In this document: positions 31,701 to 40,020 of the stretch, piece after piece | Numbering within the stretch: position 1 is the first letter of the stretch | How the letters are laid out: each line of letters opens with the position of its first letter | Origin: Paenibacillus sp. Marseille-Q4541 | GTDB lineage: Bacteria; Bacillota; Bacilli; Paenibacillales; Paenibacillaceae | Reading direction: 5' to 3' | Length of the DNA: 47,335 bases | NCBI RefSeq assembly: GCF_018310695.1 | Contig: NZ_JAGXCY010000034.1 | Span: 1 to 47,335 of the forward strand | Translations under genes and position numbers: made by a program | Notes under the pieces: model-generated | Database searches by the model: none | Told to the model about the DNA's origin: nothing | Seen by the model: only the letters and a program-made list of their open reading frames with translations

Positions 31701-34700
31701 TATCGTACATTTAATGTTTCTCTAGCAGCAGGAACAACCTCTTTAATCAAAAATGCAGCAGCAGCAACTACTGCAGGCACTGGTTTCAGAGGATTAGCAA
31801 CCGCTCTTACGATTTCTAAAACAGCTATGAGAGGATTTCTAGCCAGTACTGGAGTTGGGCTAGTTTTAGTCGCAATTGGATATGCTGCAGAATGGCTAAT
31901 TGGTAAATTCGCAGATGCGTCTGAATCTACCGAACAACTATCGACCGATCTCAATGAGCTAAACGATAAAACTGCTTCACTTAAAAATCTCGAACGTCTC
32001 TCCTCTACTTACCAAGAACTCGCAAATAAAACGGAGTTAACAACAGACGAAAAAATTAAACTCGCCAATGCGGAAGAAGCTTTGTCATCCCAGCACGGTA
32101 TCGTTCTCTCTAATCTTAGTAATCAAAGCCAAGCTTTCAAAGAGAACACTGATGCTATTAACGGCAAAGTAGCAGCACTTAGAGAAGAAATTGCTATTGA
32201 ACGTGAAAAGGCTCAATTGGAATACCAGTCCAATGCATCAACTATTAATGCTGAGATTGACGAACGTAAAAAGAAGACTCAGGAAGCTGCTACAGCATAC
32301 CAGGAAGCGAGTAAAAAACAACAAGAATTCCTGAACAACTTACGTGATAATGTAGCCATGAATAACGAAGGTGGTCAATGGACTGACCAATTACCGAGTA
32401 TGATTGGCCTTGACCCGAACAATAAAGATCATATAAACGGAATTGAATCGATGGGTGAATTACTTGCCCAGGCAGTTAAAACAGCTAAAGAGAAATATGA
32501 TAAAGAAAATGGCGAGTTCATCAAACAAATCAGCGTCAAAGAAAAGGCGATGGCCGCTGCTTTTCAAAATTATATCGACTCACAAGAACTACAAGGCAAA
32601 AAAATCAAAGAATCTACTCGCTCTATCTCAGATATCTTCGCTGCTGTTTCTGCTAGATCTGGACAAAGTGAAGTAAGTTCGCTTGAGGACTTTGAGAAAG
32701 TATTTAAAGAAATCCAAGATGCTGATGTATCAAATATAGATCAAGCAGTTAAGCTATTTGAAAAGTTGCCCGGAGTATCAAAACTTAATACAGATGAATT
32801 TAAATCACTCAGCAATGCATTGTCTCAAATTAACTTCAGTGGAATATCTGAAGACGCAGATGAGCTATCTGGTATCACAGATGTTGCAAATATAGCGGAA
32901 GATGCTGTTCTTAGTTTGGCAGATGCTATTTCATTATTATCCGGTGATACCAATTTAACTTCGGCTGAGATTGGACACTTTGCAAAAGCACTTAGTGCAG
33001 CGAAAGATGAAACAACACTACTTGATACTGCTCAAAATGAACTTAAGAAATCTAACAAATTATCTGCCGAGACAATTGAAAAGCTTAATAAACAATACGG
33101 TGATTTTAACAAAGTTGTTGGACTAAGCAGTGAAGAGTTATACAAATATCTAACAGCCAAAAAAGATGAGACTGACGGCTTCATACAGGCTGAAAAGGAT
33201 AAAACGGATAATTTAATAGAAGAAACCAAGAAACGTATCAAAGCTATTGATCTTGAGCGTGAACAACTCATTGAATTGTATAGTGTTAAAGTTGAAACTG
33301 GACAAGTGGATGAGTTAACAGCCGAACGGATTATTGCTGGAAACACCAATGGATCTTCTCGCTTACTAGCAGAACTGGAAGCTCTTAAGCAGAGAAGCAA
33401 TCTACTCAGCACAGCTCGACAGGAGTTAGCTGAAACTACTGCAAACAACAAAAAATCTTTTGAAGAAGAAGCTAAGTCTGCCTCAAAAGCAAGTAAGGCA
33501 GAAAAGAACTCACAAGAGACTACAAAAGAAACAACAGAAGTACTCACAGAACTTCAAAAGAAGCTTAATGATGTTGAATCAGCGCTCTCTAAAATTCAAA
33601 ACGAACGCAGTAAATATGCCACTTCATCAAAGAAATATCTCGATTCAATCGCAAAAGAAAACAAATTACTACTTGAGAAAAAGAAATTGCTTAAAGAAGG
33701 CGAACTAGATCCTTCGAAGCTTATGTCGATTAAGACAACAACCTCAACTACAACAACTTCTTCGGGAGGCTCATCTTCTGGTTCTACGGTTGTTTCTGGA
33801 TCGAGTAAGAACGTAACTGGTGATTATTCTAATTACATAAACAAGTATGCAGCGCAATACGGAATTGATCCCGCATTAGTTAAAGCAGTAGCTATGCAAG
33901 AATCAACTCTAGGCAAAGCTTCGAACAATGTTATGCAGGTAAATGGAATGAGTAATTCTACTCCTGAAGCAAGCATTAAAAAGGGAACTCAAATGCTCGC
34001 AGATTTGCTCAAGAAGACGAACGGAGATATTAACAAAGCGTTATCTGCTTATAACATGGGTCCCGGAGTACTAAACTACTTTAATAAAAATGGTGGATAT
34101 TCCAAAGAAAACATGCAAGGATTTTCAAATTATCAAAAGAACAAAAATGGATACCGTATATATGGAGATCCTGACTATGTTAATCATGTTCTTAGATACT
34201 ATGATAACGCATCAACTACTACATCCACTCCCTCAACCAATACATCTTCATCCTCAAGTTCCAAAACAAAGGTTACCGTAGATAAACCGACTCAAAAAGA
34301 ATTAGATGCACAACGTGAAAGTGCTATTCAAGAGCAACTAGCAATTGATAAGCAGATTTATGAGAATAGACTCAAAATTATCGATGGCTACACCGCACGC
34401 TATCAAGGGAAAATTGCCGAACAAGATGCGGTACTTTCTAAATCTGAACGCACTCAAGAAAAGTATAGTCAGAATACTGAAAGATGGCGCAAAATTGAGG
34501 GCAACCAAATTGACGTACTCACAAAAAAACAAGGAATTATTCACAATGAAGCTGAAGCTATTCGAACGCTTATGTCTAAGTGGGGTATTGAGTCAGATGA
34601 ATTGACTCAGCGATTAGCTCAACTATCCGAAGAATGGTATTCCTTGGCCGATGAAAAAGCCGCTAAACAGTTTTCCATCACTATTAGTGTATTGGATGAG

Positions 34701-36611
34701 TACACTGAGAAAGTTGCCAAATTAGGTGATTCCATTGATTTCTCTAATGCCAAACTTTCTGCTCTAAACGATGGAACTGATGCCTATAAAGCTGAATTAG
34801 CCGCACAAATTCCTTTGCTTCAGAAACAACAAGACTTACTCCATAAGGAAGCAGAGCTTATTAGAGAAAGCTTAAAGAATGACAAGTTAACTGCTGAACG
34901 GAAAGCTGAACTAAGCGCCAGATTACAGCAGCTAACAACTGACTGGTGGAATAATGAAGCTGCCATTAAATCCACTTATCAGACTCTCCTTTCATTCACC
35001 AATGAAGCTTTATCTTCTCTTATTGACACGATGAAGACTTCTCTCGATTCCGAGGATATCTTCAATTTGGATGAGTTTAATGACTCAATTGATTCTATAA
35101 TCGCTCAATTAGATATGATTGATGGTAAATATGAGAACGGTGTACAGTTTGTAGATACTACTTCTCAATCACGCTCGGATCTTAATGACTATGCTAATAA
35201 AGTTAAAGATATTGCTAACAGTGTAAAGAGTGCGCTTAATTACACCAGCGATATGAGCAACATCAATTTTAGCAATATGTCTGCTCTTGGTAATCAGATT
35301 AAATCTCAAATTAATTTAGTAGCACAACTTAAGAATCAGTTATCGGATATAGATGATCAAATTCGTGATACTGAATTAGCATATCAAAAGCAAGAAGCAG
35401 CTCTAGAACAGCAGATTAAAAATACTGAAAAGTATTACGATGTTCAGATTGAGAAACAACAAGAGATTCTTGATAACTTAGAGGAACAGTATGAGAAAGA
35501 AGACAGAGTAAAGAAACTCAAGGAAATCAATGATGAACTTGACGCAGCTAAGAATGATAAGCGATTCAGCTATATTACTGAAGCTGGAGAAGAAATCCTT
35601 ACATATGATAAGGGTAGAGTTGAAGAACTTGAGAAACAAAAGGATGAACTTGTTGAACAATATGAACGTGAAGATGTAAAACAAGCTATCCAAGATGAGA
35701 TTGATCGTCTACAAGAGGCTAAGGAAAGAGAAGTTGAAATACAGCAAGAAGCTCTAGAAAAGACGAAACAAATTCATCAGCAAAATCTTGAGTCAATGAA
35801 ACTTTATCAATCCTACTTATCCTCCCTCTACTCTCAGACTGTTACAGACACTCAAACTAAAATGGATCAGTATGAGGAAGCTTTACGAAAAGGTTTGGAA
35901 GATGGAACTCTTAGTGCAGATGAAGGAAGTAAGTTGCTACAACTCGTAGTTGATGGATGGCAAGCTTCATCATTGCAAAAATGGGATGTCTATATCTCAC
36001 AAGTAGCATCTAAATTAGCTGAGCTACAGTCTATGTATGCTAATTTGGCGAATGTTGCAGCTTCTATGGGCTCAATTGGAGGAAATTCCTCTGGTTCATC
36101 TAGTTCTTCTTCAAGTGGAAGTTCGAGTGGTAGCACAGCATTACAGTCCGCAAAGGATCAAGCTATATCCTCTAGTAGTTCAAGCGCACAAGGCTATATC
36201 AGCGGTATCGTATCCGTTGATGGGAACAAGATATCTCAGGATGCTTTGGATGCTATTGAGTACAACACAAATTGGAGAGCTAATCGTAAGTATCATACTG
36301 GCGGACGTGTTGGAGATGCTCCACTCAAATCCAATGAGTACCCTACTGTTCTTGAAATGGGAGAATACGTTTTAACCGAGGATCACATGTCTAAAATAAA
36401 ACAATCGCTTATGGAACCTTGGACAATGTTGAAGAATCTCTATAGTGGAGTTAAGGACAATATTTCTAGATTTGCTTCTAGTGCTGATAAAGCAACTATT
36501 GCTACACCTTCAGGTGATACGTTTAACTTCTACGATACAAAAATCACTACTAATAATCCAGATGATTTCTGGTCTAAAATCCAGACTCAAGTTGATGCTA
36601 GACGAAAGTAA
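27272..36611 (+). CDS. Tape measure protein gene, five exons joined across four group I introns
   Basis: The mature reading frame is the join of 27272-28713, 28988-29066, 30492-30566, 30846-31040 and 31371-36611. That is 7032 nt and 2343 residues plus stop, in a single frame. The junctions restore the known TP901-type tape measure core: EVDNNYAVTTQDLA, FGVSLEKLLGDTTA, SVVGNSLKTIYSR and NLAGRFQLTRFLAL. Tape measure proteins set tail length and later help DNA enter the cell. Long coiled coils, a membrane-active region, a lytic transglycosylase domain (E1441) and the end motif GEYVLT are present. SPbeta YomI (CwlP) is the nearest named relative. The read-through ORF without splicing would stop at 28792. 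Confidence 0.9.
28714..28987 (+). ncRNA. Group I intron A (274 nt, no reading frame)
   Basis: P1: exon end GAGGT (28709-28713) pairs with guide GCCTC (28724-28728), U-G at the splice site. P10: guide ATCA (28720-28723) pairs with 3' exon TGAT (28988-28991). P3: TCTCTTC (28754-28760) with GAAGAGA (28830-28836). P7: GACTT (28822-28826) with AAGTC (28862-28866). P2, P8 and P9 stems are also seen, and the last base is G28987. P3 and P7 covary with intron C. Splicing turns ..GAGGT plus TGAT.. into codons for EVD, as in other tape measure proteins. Confidence 0.92.
28988..29066 (+). CDS. Tape measure exon 2 (79 nt)
   Basis: After completing codon 481 it encodes 26 residues (DNNYAVTTQDLALGITKAGS and ANTFG). 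This is the conserved TP901 core between two introns. It has no start or ribosome binding site and is only meaningful when spliced. It ends in TTCGGT, the target of intron B. Confidence 0.85.
29067..30491 (+). ncRNA. Group I intron B (1425 nt) carrying a homing endonuclease
   Basis: P1: exon end CGGT (29063-29066) pairs with GCCG (29082-29085). P3: GTCAGC (29113-29118) with GCTGAC (30346-30351). P7: GACT (30310-30313) with AGTC (30384-30387). A P7.1-type hairpin TATGATG/CATCATA lies between P7 and P3. The endonuclease gene is inserted in the loop of a helix made by 29161-29171 and 30289-30299 (ACTATAAAA with TTTTATAGT), most likely P6. The 3' base is G30491. P10 is not evident. Core elements differ from introns A, C and D, so this is a separate lineage. 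Confidence 0.85.
29214..30263 (+). CDS. Intron-encoded homing endonuclease: five zinc-finger-like modules plus Vsr-like nuclease
   Basis: Translation starts at TTG 29214, set by TGGAGG 8 nt upstream. The 349-residue product has five CxxC...CxxxC modules (start near residues 5, 54, 103, 137 and 178), expected to bind zinc and DNA. Residues 235-349 form a nuclease domain with E239 (KPERMV), D266 (FIVDFYLP), E277 (VIEVLGDYWH) and H284. This matches the EDxHD/Vsr-like family of homing enzymes such as I-Bth0305I. The enzyme would cut intronless tape measure genes near the exon 2/exon 3 junction and spread the intron. The gene is intact. Exact metal ligands are inferred. Confidence 0.88.
   Translation: MIVNCAFCDNEINRSPSDIKRCKNSFCNKECKDKFQSTLKGEDSPHYKQATVECGHCNKSIRVPQYKLKDLKQGKRKNLFCDRHCLAEWQKIEFSKQPILKTCKTCETKYQTKRENQEYCSNICFNKSKIANVDLECDYCTTLLTKKPAQVRDNNFCSVECRSKWNSETKNKQINKKCTICNENYIVQNNRRKSKCCSVKCLNIWKSKIYPNTPEGKLLYINNGIRSTLNAKHKDTKPERMVRDYLKSNHIPYEPQKLMYDKFIVDFYLPSHDTVIEVLGDYWHANPIKYGNEEDGLIPLTPKQERQRNKDKARFAYLKTVGHNIVGIWENDIYIDTSLAIKEQIDLFE
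30492..30566 (+). CDS. Tape measure exon 3 (75 nt)
   Basis: It encodes exactly 25 codons (VSLEKLLGDTTAITTATRES and GSVVG), with both splice sites in phase 0. It therefore could be skipped without breaking the frame. It ends in CGGT, the same four bases that end exon 2. Confidence 0.85.
30567..30845 (+). ncRNA. Group I intron C (279 nt, no reading frame)
   Basis: P1: exon end CGGT (30563-30566) with guide GCCG (30576-30579). P10: AGTT (30572-30575) with 3' exon AACT (30846-30849). P3: ATCTCTAC (30607-30614) with GTAGAGAT (30681-30688). P7: GACTG (30673-30677) with CAGTC (30709-30713). P8 is TATCC/GGATA; P9 is CTCTATA/TATAGAG. The last base is G30845. The core is clearly homologous to intron A (shared TTGACTTGGA and AAGTTTAAATACA), with compensating changes in the helices. 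Confidence 0.92.
30846..31040 (+). CDS. Tape measure exon 4 (195 nt)
   Basis: It encodes 65 codons of the conserved core (NSLKTIYSRITTMDKSEG through TAVNLAG), phase 0 at both ends. A GTG just upstream of it is the last bases of intron C and is not a start. It ends GCGGGT, the intron D target. Confidence 0.88.
31041..31370 (+). ncRNA. Group I intron D (330 nt, no reading frame)
   Basis: P1: exon end GGGT (31037-31040) with guide GCCC (31053-31056). P10: AAACG (31048-31052) pairs with 3' exon CGTTT (31371-31375). P3: GTCAAC (31084-31089) with GTTGAC (31194-31199). P7: GACTA (31186-31190) with TAGTC (31225-31229). P9 is CACTATG-GAAA-CATAGTG, with a stable tetraloop. The last base is G31370. The 3' domain (TAGTCAGTA, then GAAAGTAACAG) is shared with intron A and, with small changes, C. 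Confidence 0.92.
31371..36611 (+). CDS. Tape measure exon 5 with lytic transglycosylase domain
   Basis: It encodes residues 598-2343, starting R-F-Q-L-T-R (the TTG at 31368 belongs to the intron). It begins with the rest of the tape measure core and hydrophobic segments near residues 635-740. Then come long coiled coils. A lytic transglycosylase domain lies near 1415-1540, with catalytic E1441 in MQEST and AYNMGPG as the later motif. More coiled coil, a Ser-rich linker (SSGSSSSSSSGSSSGS) and a C-terminal part with MGEYVLTEDH follow. The enzyme would open peptidoglycan during infection. The M23 peptidase of SPbeta CwlP is not seen. Confidence 0.88.
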   Translation, partial: RFQLTRFLALMQNYSISVSATETALNSQGSSMRENEKYMDSLAARIQKMKTAWETLSVAFGNAVISDSIIAITTALASLLNSTAVIVDKFGALPVVLGLVAASLTLVSSKYRTFNVSLAAGTTSLIKNAAAATTAGTGFRGLATALTISKTAMRGFLASTGVGLVLVAIGYAAEWLIGKFADASESTEQLSTDLNELNDKTASLKNLERLSSTYQELANKTELTTDEKIKLANAEEALSSQHGIVLSNLSNQSQAFKENTDAINGKVAALREEIAIEREKAQLEYQSNASTINAEIDERKKKTQEAATAYQEASKKQQEFLNNLRDNVAMNNEGGQWTDQLPSMIGLDPNNKDHINGIESMGELLAQAVKTAKEKYDKENGEFIKQISVKEKAMAAAFQNYIDSQELQGKKIKESTRSISDIFAAVSARSGQSEVSSLEDFEKVFKEIQDADVSNIDQAVKLFEKLPGVSKLNTDEFKSLSNALSQINFSGISEDADELSGITDVANIAEDAVLSLADAISLLSGDTNLTSAEIGHFAKALSAAKDETTLLDTAQNELKKSNKLSAETIEKLNKQYGDFNKVVGLSSEELYKYLTAKKDETDGFIQAEKDKTDNLIEETKKRIKAIDLEREQLIELYSVKVETGQVDELTAERIIAGNTNGSSRLLAELEALKQRSNLLSTARQELAETTANNKKSFEEEAKSASKASKAEKNSQETTKETTEVLTELQKKLNDVESALSKIQNERSKYATSSKKYLDSIAKENKLLLEKKKLLKEGELDPSKLMSIKTTTSTTTTSSGGSSSGSTVVSGSSKNVTGDYSNYINKYAAQYGIDPALVKAVAMQESTLGKASNNVMQVNGMSNSTPEASIKKGTQMLADLLKKTNGDINKALSAYNMGPGVLNYFNKNGGYSKENMQGFSNYQKNKNGYRIYGDPDYVNHVLRYYDNASTTTSTPSTNTSSSSSSKTKVTVDKPTQKELDAQRESAIQEQLAIDKQIYENRLKIIDGYTARYQGKIAEQDAVLSKSERTQEKYSQNTERWRKIEGNQIDVLTKKQGIIHNEAEAIRTLMSKWGIESDELTQRLAQLSEEWYSLADEKAAKQFSITISVLDEYTEKVAKLGDSIDFSNAKLSALNDGTDAYKAELAAQIPLLQKQQDLLHKEAELIRESLKNDKLTAERKAELSARLQQLTTDWWNNEAAIKSTYQTLLSFTNEALSSLIDTMKTSLDSEDIFNLDEFNDSIDSIIAQLDMIDGKYENGVQFVDTTSQSRSDLNDYANKVKDIANSVKSALNYTSDMSNINFSNMSALGNQIKSQINLVAQLKNQLSDIDDQIRDTELAYQKQEAALEQQIKNTEKYYDVQIEKQQEILDNLEEQYEKEDRVKKLKEINDELDAAKNDKRFSYITEAGEEILTYDKGRVEELEKQKDELVEQYEREDVKQAIQDEIDRLQEAKEREVEIQQEALEKTKQIHQQNLESMKLYQSYLSSLYSQTVTDTQTKMDQYEEALRKGLEDGTLSADEGSKLLQLVVDGWQASSLQKWDVYISQVASKLAELQSMYANLANVAASMGSIGGNSSGSSSSSSSGSSSGSTALQSAKDQAISSSSSSAQGYISGIVSVDGNKISQDALDAIEYNTNWRANRKYHTGGRVGDAPLKSNEYPTVLEMGEYVLTEDHMSKIKQSLMEPWTMLKNLYSGVKDNISRFASSADKATIATPSGDTFNFYDTKITTNNPDDFWSKIQTQVDARRK

Positions 36612-36620
36612 TAGGTACAC

Positions 36621-36652
36621 AAAAGGGAGTACTCCTCCCTTTTCTTCTTTTT
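36621..36652 (+). terminator. Intrinsic terminator after the tape measure gene
   Basis: AAAAGGGAG pairs with CTCCCTTTT around a 5-nt loop, followed by CTTCTTTTT. Confidence 0.85.
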
Positions 36653-36669
36653 CACGGAAGGTGATTTAT

Positions 36670-37530
36670 ATGACAATGATTGGACTAGATTTTTATGGTA
36701 CTCATTTTTTCAGGAGTCCTGGAACAGCTATACGAGATATGTACTATGGTGAATTAAAAAATGGCACATACGATGAATTAGAAATTAGAGAAGCTACAAA
36801 TGTTAATACAGATAGCAATAAAAGTAATTGGGAAGCTGATACGAGAGCGATATTTAAATTTATCGAGGATCTTGAAGGTGGTAACATTGCCAACAATGGA
36901 CTAGAAATCGTATCGTTTCAAATTAAAAGACGTAGACTGAATGAGTTAGACGGATACACGCTTGCTACCATTCCTTTTGAAAACAACAAGAAAATTGAAT
37001 ACATAGATTACACTCAACCAAATGGTGAACTTATTTATAGTATTGTTCCATTGGCTGAGAATGCTTTAGACGGTAAATCAGTCGAGATTCAGACAGAATC
37101 CATGTTTGTGGGTTGGTGGATTGTTGATAAAGAAACTAACAATATCCTTCCCATGGATAAATCAATTGGTAGCATGGGCGATGTCGAAACAAGCTTGCAG
37201 CAAGGAAGAACAGTTATTGAAACGTTAACTAGATACCCTACTGTATTTTATAGTGAGAAGAACTATCATGAGTTTAGCCTTTCTACGGTTATCACCCCAG
37301 AAGAATTTAATCTGTCTGGTTTGGAATATGAGAAGATTCTAAATGACTTCATATATAGTCATAAGCCCTGCCTTGTAAAATCCAGCGATGGACGCCTATT
37401 TATTTGTGATGTTCATTATCCAAAGGAATCTACTCCGCAAAACACATGGAAAGACTATGATTATAAGACAATCACTTTCGATTTCACTGAAATAGGTGGT
37501 TATGATGAATACATGAGAGGAGAATTATAA
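36670..37530 (+). CDS. Distal tail protein
   Basis: The start at ATG 36670 has GGAAGGTG about 8 nt upstream; the frame remains open upstream into the tape measure gene and terminator, which would not be translated. The 286-residue product follows the tape measure directly. It is beta-rich with IVSFQIKRRRLNELDGYTLA and a C-terminal FDFTEIGGYDE. This pattern and position match siphophage distal tail proteins (Dit, compare YomH), which form the hub ring between the tail tube and the receptor-binding tip. Confidence 0.78.
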   Translation: MTMIGLDFYGTHFFRSPGTAIRDMYYGELKNGTYDELEIREATNVNTDSNKSNWEADTRAIFKFIEDLEGGNIANNGLEIVSFQIKRRRLNELDGYTLATIPFENNKKIEYIDYTQPNGELIYSIVPLAENALDGKSVEIQTESMFVGWWIVDKETNNILPMDKSIGSMGDVETSLQQGRTVIETLTRYPTVFYSEKNYHEFSLSTVITPEEFNLSGLEYEKILNDFIYSHKPCLVKSSDGRLFICDVHYPKESTPQNTWKDYDYKTITFDFTEIGGYDEYMRGEL

Positions 37531-37531
37531 T

Positions 37532-38713
37532 ATGATTCCCTCCTCTTCTGATTTTCTCAGAGCACTACGATTACCTATTAAAGAGTTCTATCTAAAAATT
37601 GAATTCTATGATTCTAAAATGAACTATCTTAACGAATTCACAAAACAGATTACAGAAAATGATATTGGTAGTATTACGGTAGACTCTTCTAGAGCGGTGA
37701 GACGCAGTTTTCAATTTACCCTTCTAAACAAACATGGTGAGTTCCTTTTTGGATCTGATAAATTGATTTGGCTAAATAAACGTGTGCGGGTTTACACAGG
37801 ATTGAAATTAACTAATAAAACTATTGAGTATATCCCTCAAGGGGTATTTGTGTTAACTGAATTAAAAGATACTGACAATGAGAATGGAAGCTACACGACT
37901 ATCTCTGGTCAAGACAAAATGTATTTACAAACAGATAAACGAGGCAGTTTGAAATATGATACAGAGTTAGCTGTGGGATTGAACATTGGTGAAGCCATTA
38001 AGGTGTTAGCTAGAAATAATGGTGAAACATTGTTCAACTTTGACACAGTAACTGAAACTGTTCCATATACCCTTACATATCAAGCAGGAGATAGTACGTA
38101 TAAAGCCTATGAAGAGTTAAGCCTCTTAGCTAAATGCGACTTATACTATGATGTAAATGGATATCTGAGACTTAGAAAAATAGACTTAAATAGCTTTGAA
38201 CATGAACCATCTGTGTGGAAGGTAGATTCAACGAATCCAAATGAACGTTTCTATGCAGGTAATCAGCGTAGCCTGGAAGATACAATAGCCAATCATATTG
38301 TAGTATTGGGTGGCTCAGGTCAAACAGCTACTCAAAAGTGTGAGTTGATTGTTACTGAAACAGATCCGAAGTGGAAAGATTCTCCTTATACGGTTGAGTC
38401 AATTGGTCGCATTACATATTGGCACAACAATGGTGAGCCAGATTCACTTCTAGGTGGAGAGGATAATGGCCCTGTATTGTGGAGGGCTAAGTACGAATTG
38501 TTGAATCGTTTATCTTACTCAGAGAGATTGTCATTAAATCTGGCACCAATTTATGTCTTAGAAGCTAACGACATTATAGAAGTAAATGTTCCAAACAATT
38601 CAGTGAATGGAAAGTATCTAATTCAATCACTAAACATCCCCTTAAAACCAGAGATTATGACTTGTGATTGTTTGAAATATGTGAAGGTTATTGATGATTG
38701 GGATTTCCTTTAA
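37532..38713 (+). CDS. Baseplate hub / tail-associated protein
   Basis: The 393-residue protein starts two bases after the distal tail stop. Beta-strand blocks such as YIPQGVFVLTELKDTD, TTISGQDKMYLQTDK and LVLEANDIIEVNV-like elements near the end match the DUF5048/gp27-type hub fold. No lysozyme or peptidase motif is seen here; the muralytic activity resides in the tape measure. By position it is the SPbeta YomG counterpart. It would form the tail tip to which fibres attach. Confidence 0.75.
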   Translation: MIPSSSDFLRALRLPIKEFYLKIEFYDSKMNYLNEFTKQITENDIGSITVDSSRAVRRSFQFTLLNKHGEFLFGSDKLIWLNKRVRVYTGLKLTNKTIEYIPQGVFVLTELKDTDNENGSYTTISGQDKMYLQTDKRGSLKYDTELAVGLNIGEAIKVLARNNGETLFNFDTVTETVPYTLTYQAGDSTYKAYEELSLLAKCDLYYDVNGYLRLRKIDLNSFEHEPSVWKVDSTNPNERFYAGNQRSLEDTIANHIVVLGGSGQTATQKCELIVTETDPKWKDSPYTVESIGRITYWHNNGEPDSLLGGEDNGPVLWRAKYELLNRLSYSERLSLNLAPIYVLEANDIIEVNVPNNSVNGKYLIQSLNIPLKPEIMTCDCLKYVKVIDDWDFL

Positions 38714-38725
38714 TAAAGGAGTTAA

Positions 38726-38989
38726 ATGATGCAAGAATATGAATTGATTAAGAAGATAATTCATGCTGAGATATCTAACTTAGGTTTGCTTAAAGGTGAT
38801 TACCACTTAGGAAAAGTTCAGGCTGTAAAAGCAAATAGTATACTTTCCGTTTTTGTGGATGGTTCCATTACTCCACAGGACATTCCATGTAATCCAGATG
38901 GAAACTTTAGTGTTAATTCAGAAGTTTGGGTTATTTTCATCAATGGAGACTCTAAAAATAAGTTTGTTATCTCACGCAGAGCTGTATAA
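38726..38989 (+). CDS. Small OB-fold-like baseplate protein
   Basis: The 87-residue product has a helical start and five short beta strands (YHLGKVQAVKANSILSVFVD, SEVWVIFINGDSKNKFVISR), like the OB-fold of small baseplate spike or hub subunits. AAAGGAG lies 7 nt upstream; either of two tandem ATG codons may be used. It sits between hub and fibre genes. Confidence 0.7.
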   Translation: MMQEYELIKKIIHAEISNLGLLKGDYHLGKVQAVKANSILSVFVDGSITPQDIPCNPDGNFSVNSEVWVIFINGDSKNKFVISRRAV

Positions 38990-39001
38990 GAAGGTGAAAA
39001 G

Positions 39002-40018
39002 TTGGCTCTACAAAAACCATATAATATAAATATACGTGGTCAAACACTAGACGCAAAAGATCAAATTAAAATTACATGGCAAGTTTCAGGTGATCCATCT
39101 GTTGCTTATCAAATTAGAATTTATAGAAACTCAAATAATGCATTGATTCATGATACAGGTAAGATTACTTCCTTTGCTCAATCCCACACTCTTCCCTCTA
39201 ACACAATAGCTAATGGAATTGAATATAAGATTCAAGTTACCATCTGGAATCAATCAGGATTAAGTATTAGCTCAGACAATGAGATATTCCAGACATCCTC
39301 TAGGCCAATTGTAACTATTGATAGTATTGGAACTATCCCCTCTCCTTCCTACTCGTTTGGCGCTACATATTATCAGGCCGAAACTATTCCTTTAAGATCA
39401 TGGGTTGTCTATTTATATGATTCAAATAAAACTAAGATTTCACAGAGTTCTATCAGTATAGAACCTAATATTGAATACATATTTAGCAATATGAAAAGTG
39501 GAACATCTTATTATATTGAGTTTCAAGTTACATCGGCTAAAGGTTTAGTCGGGACTAGTGGATTAGTATCATTTACTGTTCAATATCAACAACCTGATAT
39601 CAAGGTTAATTTAACAGCTGAGAATACAGATAATGCTGGTATGTTAATTAGTTGGAACACGATTCAGATTATAGGCACGACAACTAAGAGTCCTATATTT
39701 CTAGATGGAACGTACATAGATTTAACCAATGACACATTTAGTTGGTCAGAAGGATTTAGCTTATCTCAAGATTTTACTATTAAGATGTGGATTAAAAGTT
39801 TCAAATCAAATGTTGATCTATTTGTACTCAAAGGGATTAATGGAAATTTGTCTCTGCAGTATTGGGAGAATGATCAGAAGTTTCACTTAATAAAAGAAGT
39901 ATATGGATTTAAATCGCATTATGTCAGTGAACCTGTTGTAAAAGGTGACACTGGCTTTTTTGTATGTCTGCAACAAATTTTTAGTGACATGAATATATTC
40001 GCAGAGGTGATTAATTAA
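39002..40018 (+). CDS. Tail protein with fibronectin type III-like and lectin-like domains
   Basis: The TTG start at 39002 follows AGAAGGTG. Residues 5-95 (DQIKITWQVSGDPSVAYQIR, GIEYKIQVTIWNQSG) and 100-195 are two fibronectin III-like repeats. The C-terminal third (SWSEGFSLSQDFTIKMWIKS, GNLSLQYWENDQKFHL) resembles LamG or concanavalin-like carbohydrate binders. It is a likely tail-tip or fibre-base protein that touches the host surface. Confidence 0.72.
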   Translation: MALQKPYNINIRGQTLDAKDQIKITWQVSGDPSVAYQIRIYRNSNNALIHDTGKITSFAQSHTLPSNTIANGIEYKIQVTIWNQSGLSISSDNEIFQTSSRPIVTIDSIGTIPSPSYSFGATYYQAETIPLRSWVVYLYDSNKTKISQSSISIEPNIEYIFSNMKSGTSYYIEFQVTSAKGLVGTSGLVSFTVQYQQPDIKVNLTAENTDNAGMLISWNTIQIIGTTTKSPIFLDGTYIDLTNDTFSWSEGFSLSQDFTIKMWIKSFKSNVDLFVLKGINGNLSLQYWENDQKFHLIKEVYGFKSHYVSEPVVKGDTGFFVCLQQIFSDMNIFAEVIN

Positions 40019-40020
40019 AT

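Noticed and set aside
33460..33708. Lys/Gln-rich alternate-frame ORFs inside the tape measure gene
   Set aside because: They are shadows of coiled-coil codons in the main frame.
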